A stretch of DNA of 5,839 nucleotides from Microcaldota archaeon (GTDB lineage Archaea > Micrarchaeota > Micrarchaeia > Micrarchaeales > CABMGC01): the NCBI GenBank assembly GCA_030043435.1, contig JASHXR010000107.1, positions 1 through 5,839 on the forward strand. The letters run 5' to 3'. The position numbers and the translations under genes are program-made. The notes beneath the pieces were generated by a model. The model searched no databases, was not told where the DNA came from, and saw nothing but the letters and a program-made list of their open reading frames with translations. Positions 4,294-5,839 of this stretch are shown here, in pieces (positions within the stretch are counted from its first letter, which is position 1; each line of letters starts with the position of its first letter).

Positions 4294-4600
4294 TCCAGGG
4301 GATGTCATAATAGCAAGAGTGCCATTTGCGGATAGCGGAGACTCCAAGATAAGGCCTGCGCTGGTGCTGTTCAAGGAGTTCGGAAATGTGATAGTGGCAG
4401 GGATAACAACGAACCTAAAGATGAATGGAATACGCATCTCAGTAAAAGAGGGAGCGGCGCAGGAGAGCATACTGAAGCTGAATTACATCTTTACGATAGC
4501 AGACAATGCCGTATTGAAGACCGCATTCCATCTAAGCGCAGACAAAAAGCGCATGGTCTTTAACGAACTCGGCAAGAGATTGGAAGGACTCAATGCTTAG
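4286..4600 (+). CDS. MazF/PemK-family toxin
   Basis: MazF/PemK toxins are cytoplasmic endoribonucleases that cut mRNA, tRNA or rRNA at short sequences to stop growth when the antitoxin is lost. The 104-residue protein has the family features: NPGDVIIARVPFAD at 3-16, KIRPALVL at 21-28 with the conserved Arg-Pro, AGITTN at 38-43, the segment SILKLNYIFTIADN (61-74) and a C-terminal helix with FNELGKRLEG. Length is typical. It overlaps the antitoxin gene by 8 bases. The toxin looks intact, with no frameshift or stop. Its cleavage sequence cannot be read from the gene. AT-rich composition is shared with the antitoxin. Confidence 0.85.
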   Translation: MFNPGDVIIARVPFADSGDSKIRPALVLFKEFGNVIVAGITTNLKMNGIRISVKEGAAQESILKLNYIFTIADNAVLKTAFHLSADKKRMVFNELGKRLEGLNA

Positions 4601-4667
4601 AGCGGCACAGGCACAGCTCCTCTCCGAGGACCGATAAGGGCCTGCCTGCAGCATATCTGGGATAACC

Positions 4668-5375
4668 ATGCGCATCTCTGCAAAGGACTTGGGCGCGCTC
4701 GCCATGGACGGCTTCTGCCCCAGGTGCTTCTGGATAGAGAGGCACGACCGCGACCTTCCGTTCCAGAGGGGCTTCCCCGGCATCTTCCTGTCCATCGACT
4801 CGTACACGAAGCACATAGTCGAGGCCCACTTCGCGCTGAAGAACAAGCTACCATCGTGGCTCGGAGAGCTGGGAGAGGCGGAGAGGATAATCAGGGTCAA
4901 GGCCTCTGCCTTCAGGGTCGTAAAGGGCGAGACCACGTTCACTGGCGTCCCTGACCTTATCTTCCAGAGACCCGATGGGAGCTTCGCCATAGTAGACTAT
5001 AAGACAGCAAGGTATACGGAGACGCAGGATGCGCTCGCGCCCATCTACCGCATACAGCTCAACGGCTACGCATACATCGCAGAGGCCATAGGGGAGCGGC
5101 CTGTCAACGACCTCTACCTGGTCTACTTCGAGCCTCCGGCGAGGGACGAGTTCGAGAGCATCGCTGGCAGGCGCACCACGGACAGCGGCTTCGAGATGCC
5201 CTTCCGACCCAGGATAAAGAGGGTGAAGAAGGACACTGCAGAGGTGGCAAGGCTCCTGGAGAGGGCAGAGAGGATATGCGCCAACAGCGAACCGCCTGAA
5301 GGAGCGGAGGGATGCGAGGAGTGCGCGAGGCTCGAGAGCCTGGTCAGGCTCGCAGGCGGGAAGGCGCAGGCATAG
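4668..5375 (+). CDS. Standalone Cas4/RecB-like PD-(D/E)XK nuclease
   Basis: The 235-residue protein carries the RecB/Cas4 nuclease pattern: His49 in an N-terminal helix, GVPDLIF (93-99) with Asp96, FAIVDYKTA (106-114) with Asp110 and Lys112, and QLNGYAYIAE (130-139), the QxxxY motif of Cas4 and related enzymes. Cysteines lie at both ends, as in Fe-S members: Cys17 and Cys20 in FCPRCFW, and Cys204, Cys216 and Cys219 in the C-terminus (PPEGAEGCEECARL). One N-terminal and three C-terminal Cys would match the Cas4 4Fe-4S arrangement, although zinc is possible. Such enzymes act on DNA ends in repair, replication or spacer acquisition. No CRISPR repeat or other cas gene lies in the window, so a repair-type or solitary role is more likely. 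The ATG at 4668 follows the toxin gene by 67 bases with no strong promoter, so read-through from the toxin operon is possible. Confidence 0.85.
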   Translation: MRISAKDLGALAMDGFCPRCFWIERHDRDLPFQRGFPGIFLSIDSYTKHIVEAHFALKNKLPSWLGELGEAERIIRVKASAFRVVKGETTFTGVPDLIFQRPDGSFAIVDYKTARYTETQDALAPIYRIQLNGYAYIAEAIGERPVNDLYLVYFEPPARDEFESIAGRRTTDSGFEMPFRPRIKRVKKDTAEVARLLERAERICANSEPPEGAEGCEECARLESLVRLAGGKAQA

Positions 5376-5560
5376 CGCTACGATGCCTTGCCCCTACTGG
5401 CTCTGCATGTGGTGTGATATCACAGCCGCTTCTGCACTCTGAAGACTGGACGGCGGTCTTGCAGCGCAATCTGGGCTTCTTTTCCAAGCTCCCTGAGCAG
5501 CGTGGACAGACCGGAAGAAAGCCATATATACCACGCGAGCGTAACTCCAATCCGAGATGC
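5376..5560. other. Intergenic region after the nuclease gene
   Basis: No gene is seen. It contains a perfect 12-bp palindrome TGTGATATCACA (5413-5424), an imperfect hairpin AAGACTG/CGGTCTT (5442-5460), a pyrimidine-rich CTTCTTTTCC (about 5478-5487) that may terminate the nuclease transcript, and the TATA box of the next gene. Confidence 0.5.
5522..5532 (+). promoter_or_regulatory. TATA box for the gene starting at 5561
   Basis: CCATATATACC has its core at 5524-5530 and predicts a start near 5553, only about 8 bases before the ATG at 5561. This near-leaderless geometry supports that start codon. Confidence 0.6.
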
Positions 5561-5839
5561 ATGGTCAGGCTGAGGGCAGTCGGGGGAACGTCTGAACGCG
5601 GTGCGGAGCTGGCAGGGCTAGCCAGGCGCGACCAGGCCGGGAACGCCTTCGTCGACCTCTTTATGGCGCAGTCCAGGCCGAAGCTCGAGTCCCTGTACTC
5701 CGCTTGCAGCGAACTGGAGCACGAGAGGCAGGGCTGGCTAAGGTCAGGGGCTGCCGAGGCGCTTGCAGACAGGGCGTACCGCGTCTTCTCCAGCCAGGGG
5801 TTCCCGATGCAGAGGGAGGGCATGACAGAGATGCTGCAG
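5561..5839 (+). CDS. Unrecognised protein, N-terminal 93 codons (continues past the window)
   Basis: The frame from ATG 5561 stays open to the last base. The 93 residues are rich in Ala, Arg, Glu and Leu and look mostly helical (for example RRDQAGNAFVDLFMAQ, PKLESLYSACSELEHER and GAAEALADRAYRVFSSQG). No motif, signal peptide or membrane segment is visible. The start is supported by the TATA box about 34 bases upstream and by codon composition like that of the neighbouring genes. Function cannot be assigned from this fragment. Confidence 0.6.
   Translation, partial: MVRLRAVGGTSERGAELAGLARRDQAGNAFVDLFMAQSRPKLESLYSACSELEHERQGWLRSGAAEALADRAYRVFSSQGFPMQREGMTEMLQ

Noticed and set aside
5413..5424. 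CRP-type site
   Set aside because: TGTGA and TCACA are present but separated by 2 bases rather than 6, and the context is archaeal; kept only as a palindrome of unknown meaning.
5344..5823. 159-codon minus-strand frame at the right end
   Set aside because: It covers the TATA box at 5522 and overlaps antisense a plus-strand frame with better codon composition and promoter support.

Overview
The window looks like a stretch of a GC-rich archaeal chromosome. The evidence for this is: YTTATATA-type TATA boxes about 26 bases ahead of several start codons, at least one apparently leaderless gene, heavy use of AGG/AGA (Arg) and ATA (Ile) codons, tight gene packing, and a mix of housekeeping enzymes with archaeal-style accessory genes. 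The lineage cannot be fixed from this sequence; a DPANN-type or related archaeon is a guess.

Left part (1-2798) is housekeeping. On the minus strand a HIT-family nucleotide hydrolase gene runs into a Maf nucleotide pyrophosphatase gene through an ATGA stop/start overlap; Maf leaves the window at base 1. A 360-base intergenic region separates this pair from a divergent plus-strand purF, a full-length, propeptide-containing, Fe-S-type amidophosphoribosyltransferase of 484 residues. All three genes handle nucleotides.

Middle part (2799-4667) is an accessory patch, clearly richer in AT in its control regions. It holds a minus-strand single-domain retropepsin-like aspartic protease with its own leaderless-type promoter; a dense control region (3348-3476) with a GC hairpin, a nested inverted repeat and two TATA elements facing each other across an 18-bp palindrome; an unrecognised 135-residue protein (3569-3976), possibly preceded by a 30-residue peptide coupled to it by another ATGA overlap; a chain of inverted repeats over the 3' end of that gene; and a type II toxin-antitoxin pair (ribbon-helix-helix-like antitoxin, MazF/PemK-like toxin). 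A 16-bp palindromic sequence occurs twice, each time 17-19 bases after a GC hairpin, bracketing the promoter and coding region of the unrecognised protein. This bracketed unit is the best candidate here for something undescribed.

Right part (4668-5839) has a standalone Cas4/RecB-like PD-(D/E)XK nuclease with possible Fe-S or zinc cysteines and no CRISPR array or other cas gene in view, followed by the first 93 codons of an unrecognised, mostly helical protein behind a clear TATA box.

No tRNA, rRNA, CRISPR array, transposase or integrase was seen.
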